This document shows, piece by piece, positions 38,316-47,251 of a stretch of 64,000 nt of DNA. The translations under genes were made by a program, and so were the position numbers. Numbering within the stretch: the stretch's first letter is position 1; the number at the start of each line of letters is the position of its first letter. The stretch comes from Neisseria weaveri (GTDB taxonomy: Bacteria; Pseudomonadota; Gammaproteobacteria; Burkholderiales; Neisseriaceae), in NCBI RefSeq assembly GCF_900638685.1, contig NZ_LR134533.1:744001-808000 (forward strand), in the 5' to 3' direction. The notes beneath the pieces are model-generated. The model did no database searches, was not told the origin of the DNA, and was given only the letters and a program-made list of their open reading frames with translations.

Positions 38316-41003
38316 ATGCAAATCATCGACCACGCCCGCCGCCACTCCCAATATCTGTCACGCCATCTCGACAACGGCAATCTCGACACCGCCATACTGC
38401 TGCCCATGGCGGATAAAGTACTCGACACCGGAGATTTTCAAAAATTCGCCGACTGGGAAAGCCTTCAAGCAGCCGATAACGAAGCGGAAATCGCACGCCA
38501 GCTGCGCATTCTGCGCCGCTATGTCATGGCACAAATCATCATCCGCGACATCAACCGCATCAGCGATTTAAACGAAGTAACCCGCACCATCACCCTGTTT
38601 GCCGACTTCGCCGTCAACACCGCCTTAAACTACGCCCATGCCTACTATCAAGACCTTTACGGGACGCCGCTGGGCCGCTACACCCAAACACCGCAACACC
38701 TGAGCGTGATTGCAATGGGTAAAGCCGGCGGATATGAATTGAATGTTTCTTCAGACATCGACCTGATTTTCATCTACCCCGAATCAGGCCAAACCGACGG
38801 CAAACGCGAACGCGACAATCAGGAATTTTTCACCAAAGTTGGCCAAAAACTCATCGGCCTGCTCGACAACATCACCGCCGACGGACAAGTCTTCCGTGTC
38901 GATATGCGGCTGCGCCCCGACGGCGACAGCGGCCCGCTCGTACTCAGTGAAACCGCACTCGAACAATACCTGATCGCACACGGCCGCGAATGGGAACGCT
39001 ACGCATGGTGCAAAGGCCGCGTGGTCACGCCCTATCCCAACGACATCCGCAGCTTGGTCCGCCCGTTTGTATTCCGCAAATACCTCGACTTCAACGCCTA
39101 CGAAGCCATGCGCGGCCTGCACCGCCAAATCCGGGCCGAAGTCAGCCGCAAAGGCATGGCCGACAACATCAAACTCGGCGCGGGCGGCATCCGTGAAATC
39201 GAATTTATCGCCCAAATTTTCCAAATGATACGCGGCGGACAAAACCGCAGCCTGCAGTTAAAAGGCACACAGGAAACCCTATTGAAGCTGGCCGAACTCG
39301 GCATCATCGAATCCGCAACCTGCGACACGCTGCTGGCCGCCTACCGCTTCCTGCGCGATGTCGAACACCGCCTGCAATACTGGGACGACCAGCAAACCCA
39401 AACCCTGCCTACCCAACCCGAACAGCAGCAGCGCTTGGCAGAAAGCATGGGCTTTGCCGATTACGTCGCTTTTTCAGACGGCCTCAACCGGCACCGCAGC
39501 CAAGTCAACGCCATCTTCAACGAAACCCTGAGCGAACCGGAAGAACAAACCGAAGGCGATGCACACGAATGGCAATGGGTTTGGCAAAACAACCACGACG
39601 ACGAACAACGCAAAGGCCGTCTGAAAACTCACGGTTTTGATGCCGACAGCATCAGCCTGCGTCTCGACCAATTGCGCCAAAGCCCCAAATACCGGCATTT
39701 GTCCAGCCGTGCGCAACCCCGTTTCGATGCCGTACTGCCCATGCTCGCACAAGCCGCCGCCGAACAGCCCAACCCGACCGAAACCCTGCGCCGCCTGCTT
39801 GATTTTCTCGAAGCCATCAGCCGCCGCTCTTCCTATCTCGCTTTTCTGCACGAACATCCGCAGGTGGTCAAACAATTGGCAGGCATCATGAGCCAAAGCT
39901 CGTGGGTGGCCACCTATCTGATGCAGCACCCGATTCTGTTGGACGAACTGCTCAGCGCACAATTAATGAACACCGAATACGATTGGAACAAGCTGGCACA
40001 AGAGCTGGAAGGCCGTCTGAAATCCGTTCAAGGCGATACCGAAGCGCAAATGGACGTACTGCGTCATTTTCAACACGCACAGGTTTTCCGGCTCGCCATT
40101 CAAGACTTAGCCGGATTGTGGAAAGTGGAGGCCCTGTCCGACCAGCTTTCCGCCCTGTCCGACACCATACTCGCCGCCGCGCTGCCCGCCGTTTGGGCAG
40201 ATATGCCGAAAACCCATACCGACACCCCGAATTTCGCCGTACTCGGTTACGGCAAACTCGGCGGCAAAGAACTCGGCTACACCTCCGATTTGGATTTGGT
40301 CTATCTCTATGACGACCCCCACCCCGATGCCCCCGACATCTACACCCGCTTCTCCCGCCGCCTCACCAACTGGCTGTCCGCCGCCACCGGAGCAGGTACG
40401 CTGTATGAAGTCGACCTCCGTCTGCGTCCCAACGGCGACAGCGGCTTTTTGGCACACAGTATCGGCGCATTTGAAAAATACCAACGCGAAAACGCTTGGA
40501 CATGGGAACACCAATCCCTCACCCGCGCCCGCTATATCTGCGGCACACCGTCTATCGGACTCGCGTTTGACGCGCTGCGTAAAGAAATCCTGACCCGTCC
40601 GCGAAACGGCACCGAATTGGCACGCGAAATCATCGATATGCGCGAAAAAATGTTCCCCACCCATCCGCCGGCCGATACCGATATCAAATACGCACGCGGC
40701 GGCGTGGTCGATGTGGAATTTATCGTCCAATATCTGGTGTTGGCCAAATCCGCCGAATGCCCGGAGCTGCTGGAAAACTACGGCAACATCGCTTTATTGA
40801 AAATGGCAGCGGAACGCGGCCTGATTGATGCAGGACAAGCAAGACTGTGCCGCCGTGCCTACCGCTATTTCCGTAAACAGCAACACAACACCAAGCTCAG
40901 AGATGCCGCCAAAACCGAAGTCAATGAGGAGCTAACCGCGCATTACGCCGCCGTACGCAAACTTTGGCGGCAGGTATTCGGCGAAGAAGTCACATTTTCC
41001 TAA
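38316..41003 (+). CDS. glnE: Glutamine synthetase adenylyltransferase / adenylyl-removing enzyme
   Basis: 895-residue bifunctional enzyme that adenylylates and deadenylylates glutamine synthetase in response to nitrogen status. Two nucleotidyltransferase domains: the removing domain (MGKAGGYELNVSSDIDLIFIYP, RLRPDGDSGPLV) and the transferase domain (GYGKLGGKELGYTSDLDLVYLYDD, RLRPNGDSGFLA), joined by regulatory helices. Several DUS copies are translated in frame (FSDGLN, KGRLKTH, EGRLKSV), mostly in linker-like parts. Ends at a strong bidirectional terminator. Confidence 0.96.
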   Translation: MQIIDHARRHSQYLSRHLDNGNLDTAILLPMADKVLDTGDFQKFADWESLQAADNEAEIARQLRILRRYVMAQIIIRDINRISDLNEVTRTITLFADFAVNTALNYAHAYYQDLYGTPLGRYTQTPQHLSVIAMGKAGGYELNVSSDIDLIFIYPESGQTDGKRERDNQEFFTKVGQKLIGLLDNITADGQVFRVDMRLRPDGDSGPLVLSETALEQYLIAHGREWERYAWCKGRVVTPYPNDIRSLVRPFVFRKYLDFNAYEAMRGLHRQIRAEVSRKGMADNIKLGAGGIREIEFIAQIFQMIRGGQNRSLQLKGTQETLLKLAELGIIESATCDTLLAAYRFLRDVEHRLQYWDDQQTQTLPTQPEQQQRLAESMGFADYVAFSDGLNRHRSQVNAIFNETLSEPEEQTEGDAHEWQWVWQNNHDDEQRKGRLKTHGFDADSISLRLDQLRQSPKYRHLSSRAQPRFDAVLPMLAQAAAEQPNPTETLRRLLDFLEAISRRSSYLAFLHEHPQVVKQLAGIMSQSSWVATYLMQHPILLDELLSAQLMNTEYDWNKLAQELEGRLKSVQGDTEAQMDVLRHFQHAQVFRLAIQDLAGLWKVEALSDQLSALSDTILAAALPAVWADMPKTHTDTPNFAVLGYGKLGGKELGYTSDLDLVYLYDDPHPDAPDIYTRFSRRLTNWLSAATGAGTLYEVDLRLRPNGDSGFLAHSIGAFEKYQRENAWTWEHQSLTRARYICGTPSIGLAFDALRKEILTRPRNGTELAREIIDMREKMFPTHPPADTDIKYARGGVVDVEFIVQYLVLAKSAECPELLENYGNIALLKMAAERGLIDAGQARLCRRAYRYFRKQQHNTKLRDAAKTEVNEELTAHYAAVRKLWRQVFGEEVTFS

Positions 41004-41031
41004 CCCCCGGCAGCGGAAAAGCAATTGATCC

Positions 41032-41073
41032 GGCAATAAAAACCGGCGGATACTTCCGCCGGTTTTTATTGCC
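41032..41073. terminator. Bidirectional terminator glnE / rnhB
   Basis: Perfect stem of 19 bp with a 4-nt TACT loop and A/T flanks between convergent genes; no DUS. Confidence 0.85.
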
Positions 41074-41082
41074 CTGCAACCA

Positions 41083-41682
41083 TCATTCAAACAGCCGCCC
41101 TTGCGCCAGTAAAGCGCGTATCGGCGCGAAGTCGCAGCGGTGCTCCGCCAACACGCCAAATTCCTGCAACGCAGCCAAATGTGCCGCCGTGCCGTAACCT
41201 TTGTGTTTGTCGAAACCGTATTGCGGATAGCGTTCCGCCAAAGCATACATTTCCGCATCCCGTGCCGTTTTCGCCAACACCGAAGCTGCCGAAATCTCAA
41301 TGATTTTACTGTCGCCTTTTACCACCGCTTCGGCATCGACACCCAAATTTTCCGGCACACGGTTGCCGTCGATCCACACCTTAACCGGCTTCACGTTCAA
41401 ACCGCGTACGGCACGGGTCATCGCCAGCATAGTGGCATGCAGGATATTCAATTCGGCAATTTCCGCCACACTGGCCGAAGCCACGCACCATGCCACCGCC
41501 TGCTGCTTAATCCGCACCGCCAATTCGTCGCGCTTCTTTTCCGACAGTTTTTTAGAGTCGGTCAACCCCGGCAAGTCGCAATCGGGCGGCAACACCACCG
41601 CCGCCGCAAACACGCTGCCGACCAAAGGCCCGCGCCCGGCTTCGTCCACACCTGCCGTCCAATGCCCGTTTATTGCATTCAT
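41083..41682 (-). CDS. rnhB: Ribonuclease HII
   Basis: 199-residue enzyme that removes RNA from RNA/DNA hybrids. [18 protein letters not shown] carries the Asp-Glu metal ligands, [14 protein letters not shown] and the later [10 protein letters not shown] and [22 protein letters not shown] are family blocks. Its ATG overlaps the lpxB stop by 4 nt, so lpxB-rnhB is an operon, as in many proteobacteria. Confidence 0.95.
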   Translation of the reverse strand: MNAINGHWTAGVDEAGRGPLVGSVFAAAVVLPPDCDLPGLTDSKKLSEKKRDELAVRIKQQAVAWCVASASVAEIAELNILHATMLAMTRAVRGLNVKPVKVWIDGNRVPENLGVDAEAVVKGDSKIIEISAASVLAKTARDAEMYALAERYPQYGFDKHKGYGTAAHLAALQEFGVLAEHRCDFAPIRALLAQGRLFE

Positions 41683-42851
41683 GACCGGACACCTGCTTCC
41701 GCCAAAACGTTTTCCGCCGCCAAAGCCGCCGTATCTTTGCGCAACATATGGTGCAAACGGTAAAAATCTTGCTGCAGCTCTGCCGTATCCCGCGGCGACT
41801 CATACCATTCCGCCACCGCCGCCGCCAGCAGTTCCGGCTTGGCTTTGCCTTGCAGCAGCTCGGGCACCGCGCCCTTGCCCAAAAGAATATTCGGCAAACC
41901 GACATGCGGCACTTTAATCTTACCCTTCACATACGCATAAGTCAGCGGAGAGATTTTATAACTGATCACCATCGGCCGCTTGCACAGCGCCACTTCCAAC
42001 GTCGCCGTGCCGCTGGTTACCAACACCACATCCGACGCCGTGCAGGCCAAATCGGCATGAGCCGACATCAGCTGCACCGGCAAGCCGCTAAACTCCGGCT
42101 TAGACAAAATATCCAGCAAACGCAGGCGCGTTGCCACCGTTGCCACCGGCAGTAAGAAACGTGCGCTCGGATAACGCGCCAACAGCAATTTGGCCGTCTT
42201 AAAAAACAAAGGCGCCATATACTCGATTTCACTCACCCGGCTGCCCGGCATTAAGGTAAACACGGTTTCCCAAAGCTCGATCCGCATTTTCAAACGCGCC
42301 GCTTTCTGATCTGCATCCAGCGGCATGGTCTGCGCCATCGGATGGCCGACAAACTCCGCCTGCCCGCCCGCTTCGCGATACAGCTGCGGTTCCATCGGAA
42401 ACAGGCACAACACGCGGTTAACCTGATGAATGATGGTATTTACCCGCTCGCGCCGCCACGCCCATACCGAAGGACTGACATAATGTACGGTCGGAATACC
42501 GGCTTTTTTCAGCTTTTCCGCCACGCCGAGATTGAAATCGGGTGCATCGATACCGACAAACACATCCGGACGCATGTCCGTCAAATCCCGAACCAGTCCT
42601 TTGCGGATTTTCAAAATTTCCGGCAAACGCTTGACCACTTCGGCAAAACCGCGCACCGCCAGTTTTTCCTGCTCATATAAGCTCTCAAAACCTTGCGCAA
42701 TCATACGCGGCCCGCCGATACCCACAAAACGGGCATTCGGACAACGCTTCTTCAAAGCCTCGATCAAATGCGCACCAAGCAAATCGCCCGATGCTTCTCC
42801 GGCACACAGGGCGATTGTCAGCGGTTTACTGGAAGATTGCGGTATGTTCAT
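41679..42851 (-). CDS. lpxB: Lipid-A-disaccharide synthase
   Basis: 390-residue GT19 enzyme joining UDP-2,3-diacylglucosamine and lipid X in lipid A synthesis. Signatures: [20 protein letters not shown] at the N terminus, [36 protein letters not shown] and the C-terminal [21 protein letters not shown]. Coupled to rnhB through a 4-nt overlap. Confidence 0.95.
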   Translation of the reverse strand: MNIPQSSSKPLTIALCAGEASGDLLGAHLIEALKKRCPNARFVGIGGPRMIAQGFESLYEQEKLAVRGFAEVVKRLPEILKIRKGLVRDLTDMRPDVFVGIDAPDFNLGVAEKLKKAGIPTVHYVSPSVWAWRRERVNTIIHQVNRVLCLFPMEPQLYREAGGQAEFVGHPMAQTMPLDADQKAARLKMRIELWETVFTLMPGSRVSEIEYMAPLFFKTAKLLLARYPSARFLLPVATVATRLRLLDILSKPEFSGLPVQLMSAHADLACTASDVVLVTSGTATLEVALCKRPMVISYKISPLTYAYVKGKIKVPHVGLPNILLGKGAVPELLQGKAKPELLAAAVAEWYESPRDTAELQQDFYRLHHMLRKDTAALAAENVLAEAGVRS

Positions 42852-43128
42852 CTTTGTAACAATTTTTACGGTAAGCGCGTATTGTACCGAAAAAAGCCGC
42901 CGTTATGTCGGCAGCTTGCGGCTATTTTTCAGACGGCCTGCTATCGATAAGACCCTGTTTCCGGCATCGGTATTTAAACGGTTTAAACCCGGTATTGGTT
43001 TTACCTTCGGAGGCTATGCAAAAGACTCCGGATATCTGCGCCACTTTCATCAAATCCATTCGAGCTTCTTACATCACGCTGCCACGGCCCACAACCGCGA
43101 CAGGCAATCGGTTCGGTCTGTTTGAAAA
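42852..43128. other. Intergenic region lpxB / rpsO terminators
   Basis: Presumably carries the lpxB promoter. A + strand frame (ATG at 43018, GGAGG only 2 nt away) could encode 52 residues ending in DUS-derived sequence, but spacing and composition argue against a gene. Nothing else is supported. Confidence 0.4.
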
Positions 43129-43154
43129 AGGCCGTCTGAAAATTCAGACGGCCT
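43129..43154. terminator. DUS inverted pair downstream of rpsO
   Basis: DUS pair 43129-43140 / 43143-43154, a second hairpin behind the rpsO terminator. Confidence 0.65.
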
Positions 43155-43176
43155 TGAAAAAATTGCAGCAATAAAA

Positions 43177-43199
43177 AATGCCGCTCATCGAGCGGCATT
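43177..43199 (-). terminator. Terminator after rpsO
   Basis: 10-bp perfect stem AATGCCGCTC/GAGCGGCATT with a 3-nt loop and U-run on the minus strand. Confidence 0.8.
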
Positions 43200-43213
43200 C
43201 GGCATAAATAGAA

Positions 43214-43483
43214 TTATTTACGCAGACCCAGACGGGTAATCAGATTGCGGTAAGTATCCGGTTGGGTACGACGCAAGTAAGCCAGCAAACGACGGCGTTG
43301 GCTAACCATTTTCAACAAACCGCGACGGCTGTGATGGTCTTTGGCGTTGGCTTTGAAGTGCGGGGTCAAATCGTTGATGCGGAAAGTCAGCAAAGCAACT
43401 TGTACTTCAGAAGAACCGGTGTCGCCTTCTTTGCGTTGGAAATCTTTAACAATCTGTGCTTTTTGTTCTACGGTCAATGCCAT
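43214..43483 (-). CDS. rpsO: 30S ribosomal protein S15
   Basis: 89 residues, full length. [52 protein letters not shown] and the RLGLRK end are the S15 pattern. Start at 43483 with CGGAG upstream; the frame runs on for 53 codons but without homology. It follows truB (same strand) across a gap with a large hairpin. Confidence 0.97.
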   Translation of the reverse strand: MALTVEQKAQIVKDFQRKEGDTGSSEVQVALLTFRINDLTPHFKANAKDHHSRRGLLKMVSQRRRLLAYLRRTQPDTYRNLITRLGLRK

Positions 43484-43615
43484 GATAGAAAACTCCGAAA
43501 TAAATAAGAACCTTGCGGTTCGGACAAGTTTGCCAAGCCGTAACCTGTGCAAACTCCTAAATTCGTTGCATAACGAACGGGCAATTATCCCACAACTGTT
43601 CTGCTTATAGCAACT

Positions 43616-43675
43616 AAACTTATTTCCGACAGCCGTCGGCAAGGCTTCAGCCCTGCCGCAGCAGAAATAAAGTTT
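43616..43675. promoter_or_regulatory. Large hairpin in the truB-rpsO gap
   Basis: Outer arms AAACTTATTTC and GAAATAAAGTTT (one bulge) surround an inner CGGCAAGGCT/CCCTGCCG stem. About 130 nt before rpsO: a truB terminator, an RNA processing site or part of an S15 leader. Confidence 0.5.
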
Positions 43676-43700
43676 ATTTGCGGTATGGGCGGAAACAGAC

Positions 43701-44606
43701 TTAATCGGCCGTATTCATCAAACGCAATACTTTCAACGTGCGGCTTTGCGCGCGGTATTCGACCAGCCCGATAAAGCGCCCGTCTTCGCCGTACGCGCGC
43801 AACGGGGCGTCTGTTTGTGAAAGGCCGTCTGAATATTCCGGCTGCCTGCCGTGTTTCAGCATCTGTTCTTGTTGCGGGTTTAACACGAGCTTGGGTAAAT
43901 GTTGTACCAATACATCACAAGGCAGCAAAACGGCGTCCCGTCCGGCTTCGTCCATTTCGGCCAGTTTTTCCAACGTGTAACTCTGCCCGATAGAGAAGCC
44001 GGCGGTTTCGGTACGGCGCAAATCGGTCAGATGGGCAAACGTGCCGATGTATTTGGCAATGTCTTCGGACAAGGTACGGATGTATGTACCTTTGCTGCAA
44101 CGCACGTCAATCACGGCTTTCGGTGCGTCAAATTCAGTTATTTCAATCGAATAAATCGTAATGTTTCTCGGCTTGCGTTCGATGACGATGCCTTTGCGTG
44201 CGTATTCGTACAAAGGTTTGCCTTCGTGCTTCAAAGCGGAAAACATGGGCGGCACTTGGCGGATGTTTCCGGTTAATGCCTGACAGGCCGTCTGAAATTC
44301 TTCGGCGGTAATGTCCGCTCTTGCCGTTTCAACCACTTCGCCCTCGGCATCGCCTGTGGTCGTAGCTTCACCCAACTTTAAAGTCGCGGTGTAGGCTTTG
44401 TCGGCGTCCAGCAAGTATTGGGCAAATTTGGTGGCTTCGCCGAAACAGACGGGCAGCAAACCGGTTGCCAACGGATCCAATACGCCGGTATGCCCGGCTT
44501 TTTCGGCGGCATACAGCCGGCGTGCTTTCTGCAGGGCGGTATTGCTGGAAAGGTTTTTCGGTTTGTCCAACAGCAATACGCCGTTTAATTTGCGTTTGGC
44601 AGTCAT
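43701..44606 (-). CDS. truB: tRNA pseudouridine-55 synthase
   Basis: 302-residue enzyme modifying U55 of the T loop. [39 protein letters not shown] with the catalytic Asp, and [15 protein letters not shown] are present; a C-terminal PUA-like part follows. The start MTAKRKLNG lies 2 nt after the stop of the sulfatase-fold gene. An in-frame DUS gives YSDGLS in the C-terminal part. Confidence 0.94.
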   Translation of the reverse strand: MTAKRKLNGVLLLDKPKNLSSNTALQKARRLYAAEKAGHTGVLDPLATGLLPVCFGEATKFAQYLLDADKAYTATLKLGEATTTGDAEGEVVETARADITAEEFQTACQALTGNIRQVPPMFSALKHEGKPLYEYARKGIVIERKPRNITIYSIEITEFDAPKAVIDVRCSKGTYIRTLSEDIAKYIGTFAHLTDLRRTETAGFSIGQSYTLEKLAEMDEAGRDAVLLPCDVLVQHLPKLVLNPQQEQMLKHGRQPEYSDGLSQTDAPLRAYGEDGRFIGLVEYRAQSRTLKVLRLMNTAD

Positions 44607-44608
44607 CG

Positions 44609-46441
44609 TTATTGTGTCCATTGGTTGTTGCGCAGTTTTTCGTCCGCACTCTGCATGCGCCATTGCAACTGTTTCAAATAAGGGGCCGCAGACGGGGTTT
44701 GGCTGATGATTTGGTTGCGGTCGAACTCGGCGGTTTCGCTGCCCGACAACATCACCGTACTTCCGCCTTGATTCATCATAATCGGCAAATCGTCCTGTTT
44801 CGGATTCAGCAGGCTTTGCCCGAATGTATAAACCGGCTGTTTCACACCGATAATATCGGCAAAAGTCGGCAGCAAATCATATTGCGAGGCCTGCCAACCG
44901 TAGCGCGCCGCTTGCTCGCCCGACTCGAAAATAATCAGCGGAATATGGAACCGCTCGACCGCTTTGCTGTCGGGCGTGCCGCTATTCAGGGTGTGGTCGG
45001 CGGTAATCACAAAAACCGTATCTTTATACCAAGTTTGCTGCTTGGCATATTCCATAAACTGGTGCAGCGACCAGTCGCTGTATTTCAAGGTATTCAAAAA
45101 TCCTTGTTCGCTGCGGTTGTCATGCGGATGAAGATGGAATTCTTTGCCGGGATCGGCAAACGGCTCATGCGTGGTTCCGCTGAAGAAAAAGGCAAAAAAC
45201 GGTTTGGGCTGTTCGCTGATTTTCTTACCCAAAAACATCAGACTGTCGTAATCCCAGCCGAAAGCCGGAGTCTCCTGCGGATATTCGCGCAGCAGGGGAA
45301 TGTCTTCCTTACCGTAATACTCTTGAAAACCCAATGCTTTGGCGATACCGTCCATATGGAAAGAGCGGCGGTTGGACGACTGCACCATCAGCGTACGGTA
45401 GCCTTGCTTTCCCGCCAACTCGGCAATGCGGCTCATATTGTTCAACTCCAAGCCGAAGCCCAACGGCTGCCTGTCTGGCAGAGCGGGAACCGAACTTAAC
45501 GATGCCTGAATGCCGATAATGCTGCGTTGCCCTGCCGCATAGAAATGATCCCAAACGCGGCTGTGTCTGATTAAATTATCGGTATACGGGGTCGCTTTGA
45601 AATTGTTGCCGGACAAGCCGTCGATAAAGCGGTAGCTCCAACTTTCCAATAAAATAAATACGACATTTTTCCCACCGGCTTGAGCGCTCGGCTGATAACG
45701 AAAAGCATCGGGATAGGCCGTCTGAAAATTTTGCATTTCTTTATCATCAAGATATTTCAGCGGAATCTGGTTTTGACGGTCTTTCACTGCGTCCAACGTC
45801 ACCAATGCGCCGTTCAAAGTCAGATTGGCCTGCTGCTGGCCGGTTCCGTTAAACGCATCCACCGCATTCAGGGGTTTGCCGCTGACCACCATACCTCGGG
45901 CCAAAAACACATAACACACCAGTAAAACCGCACTTTGCGCCACACGAACAACAAAGCGGCTGGGCAAGCCGCCGTCTTCCGGCCGAACCACCCACTTCAG
46001 CCACAGCCACCACATAACGGCTAAAAACAGCACACCGCCGACGGTATATCCCAAACGCGAGCTGAAGGCCGTCTGAAAAATAAAGCCCACATCACCACCG
46101 ATGTTCAGCAAATCGCCACCGATATGGCGGTTCACTTCACCGAAATAGGCAATATCCGCCATCTGCAGCCCGACCAATACCGTCAACACCACACCGCACA
46201 CCAAAGCCGCCCAACGCCGCAAGCGTCTTCCCTGCACTTTTTGCCACGGCAAAACCAGCAACAACAAAAACGGCGAATAAGCCAATACGGCCAGTTTCAA
46301 ATCAAATCTGCTGCCCGACAGCAAGGCAGCCGGCAAAGAGGCTTCTTGGAAATAATCGTGATGTACCGCAAAAAGTGCGCCGCGCATCAAAGCGAAAACA
46401 GCAACGGTAAACAATAAAATACGGAATGGTAGGCGAATCAT
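44609..46441 (-). CDS. LtaS-type sulfatase-fold membrane enzyme
   Basis: About 610 residues: five N-terminal transmembrane segments, then a large periplasmic alkaline-phosphatase-like domain (FILLESWSYRFIDG with a metal-binding Glu; a Ser in AAGQRSIIGIQASLS at the nucleophile position; FFSGTTHEPFADP; VITADHTLNSG with metal-binding Asp-His). The topology matches LTA synthase/phosphoglycerol or phosphoethanolamine transferases. Substrate not known. It sits between rbfA and truB on the same strand, an unusual insert in that block. The ribosome site is weak at either possible start. Confidence 0.8.
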   Translation of the reverse strand: MIRLPFRILLFTVAVFALMRGALFAVHHDYFQEASLPAALLSGSRFDLKLAVLAYSPFLLLLVLPWQKVQGRRLRRWAALVCGVVLTVLVGLQMADIAYFGEVNRHIGGDLLNIGGDVGFIFQTAFSSRLGYTVGGVLFLAVMWWLWLKWVVRPEDGGLPSRFVVRVAQSAVLLVCYVFLARGMVVSGKPLNAVDAFNGTGQQQANLTLNGALVTLDAVKDRQNQIPLKYLDDKEMQNFQTAYPDAFRYQPSAQAGGKNVVFILLESWSYRFIDGLSGNNFKATPYTDNLIRHSRVWDHFYAAGQRSIIGIQASLSSVPALPDRQPLGFGLELNNMSRIAELAGKQGYRTLMVQSSNRRSFHMDGIAKALGFQEYYGKEDIPLLREYPQETPAFGWDYDSLMFLGKKISEQPKPFFAFFFSGTTHEPFADPGKEFHLHPHDNRSEQGFLNTLKYSDWSLHQFMEYAKQQTWYKDTVFVITADHTLNSGTPDSKAVERFHIPLIIFESGEQAARYGWQASQYDLLPTFADIIGVKQPVYTFGQSLLNPKQDDLPIMMNQGGSTVMLSGSETAEFDRNQIISQTPSAAPYLKQLQWRMQSADEKLRNNQWTQ

Positions 46442-46477
46442 AATCACACACACAAAACAGGCCGGTTTAAAGTAAGC

Positions 46478-46504
46478 AGGCCGTTTGAATATTTCAGACG
46501 GCCT
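46478..46504 (-). terminator. DUS-type hairpin between rbfA and the sulfatase gene
   Basis: AGGCCGTTTGAA (46478-46489, one substitution) opposite a perfect copy at 46493-46504; could end or attenuate the rbfA transcript. Confidence 0.6.
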
Positions 46505-46530
46505 CTATATACATCAAGCAAACATCGGTA

Positions 46531-46902
46531 TCAATCTTCAACCGGTTTTTCGGCTGCAACCTGATCAATCAGGTGCGAAATACTCATACCGCGCTCCAAT
46601 GATTCATCATAAATAAAATGCAGTTCGGGCGTACGGAACAATTTAATCCGCTTCGACAATTCACTGCGCAAAAAGCCTTTGGCATGCTCCAAAGCCTCTG
46701 CGGTTACCTCGCGCGTCGCATCGTCCAGCACCGTATAGTAAACGGTAGCATGGCTGTAATCGCGGGTTACCTCCACATCGTTAATCGTGATAAAACCGGC
46801 ACGGGGATCTTTCAAACCCTTGCGGACAAGTTCTGCCAACTCGCGCATTACCTGCTCTTTAACCCGGTCGACCCGTGCATAACCTCGGGTATTCTTTCTC
46901 AT
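46531..46902 (-). CDS. rbfA: 30S ribosome-binding factor A
   Basis: 123-residue cold-shock factor needed for 16S rRNA 5' maturation. KH-like fold with RVKEQVMRELAELVRKGLKDPR, ITINDVEVTRDYSHATVYYTVL and RIKLFRTPELHFIYDES. Member of the rimP-nusA-infB-rbfA block; AAGGA 6 nt before the ATG. Confidence 0.95.
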   Translation of the reverse strand: MRKNTRGYARVDRVKEQVMRELAELVRKGLKDPRAGFITINDVEVTRDYSHATVYYTVLDDATREVTAEALEHAKGFLRSELSKRIKLFRTPELHFIYDESLERGMSISHLIDQVAAEKPVED

Positions 46903-47078
46903 GTTTTTTCCTTATATTCTGCAATTTTGCCGAAAGCCCTGCCAAAGCGGCCTTGACCGCTGCCGCCCGAACGCGCAACGGCTGATTTGCCGTGTTTGCC
47001 TGCGCAGTCAGCCACGCTTTTCTTTGTCCGCCACCAGCACAAAGATGATTCTTTTAAGCCAACTGCGGCAATATACAT
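46899..47078 (-). CDS. Possible 59-residue ORF overlapping rbfA
   Basis: Starts ATGTATATTGCC and its stop overlaps the rbfA ATG by 4 nt (ATGA). The product is basic and Gly-rich in its second half (KSAVARSGGSGQGRFGRAFGKIAEYKEKT) and has no known domain. Tight coupling supports it; the weak ribosome site does not. Confidence 0.3.
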   Translation of the reverse strand: MYIAAVGLKESSLCWWRTKKSVADCAGKHGKSAVARSGGSGQGRFGRAFGKIAEYKEKT

Positions 47079-47130
47079 GGCTGCTTGAGCTTTACCGTAT
47101 TTTTCAGACGGCCTCTGATTCGGGCTCTGT

Positions 47131-47136
47131 ATTATA
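47131..47136 (-). promoter_or_regulatory. Candidate -10 upstream of rbfA
   Basis: TATAAT on the minus strand between infB and rbfA, without a good -35. It would allow rbfA expression apart from infB. Confidence 0.3.
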
Positions 47137-47251
47137 TAGCATTTCCCCAACCGCCGAGACGGCTGAAATAAAACCGCACTTTTCCAAACAGACAAAGCCT
47201 GATGAAAAAGTGCAGTTTGTTCGGATTTTAAAGCCGATAATATCCGCCTGC

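Noticed and set aside
42905..43174. 89-codon frame after lpxB
   Set aside because: Runs through DUS sequence at both ends, poor ribosome-site spacing and no conserved features.
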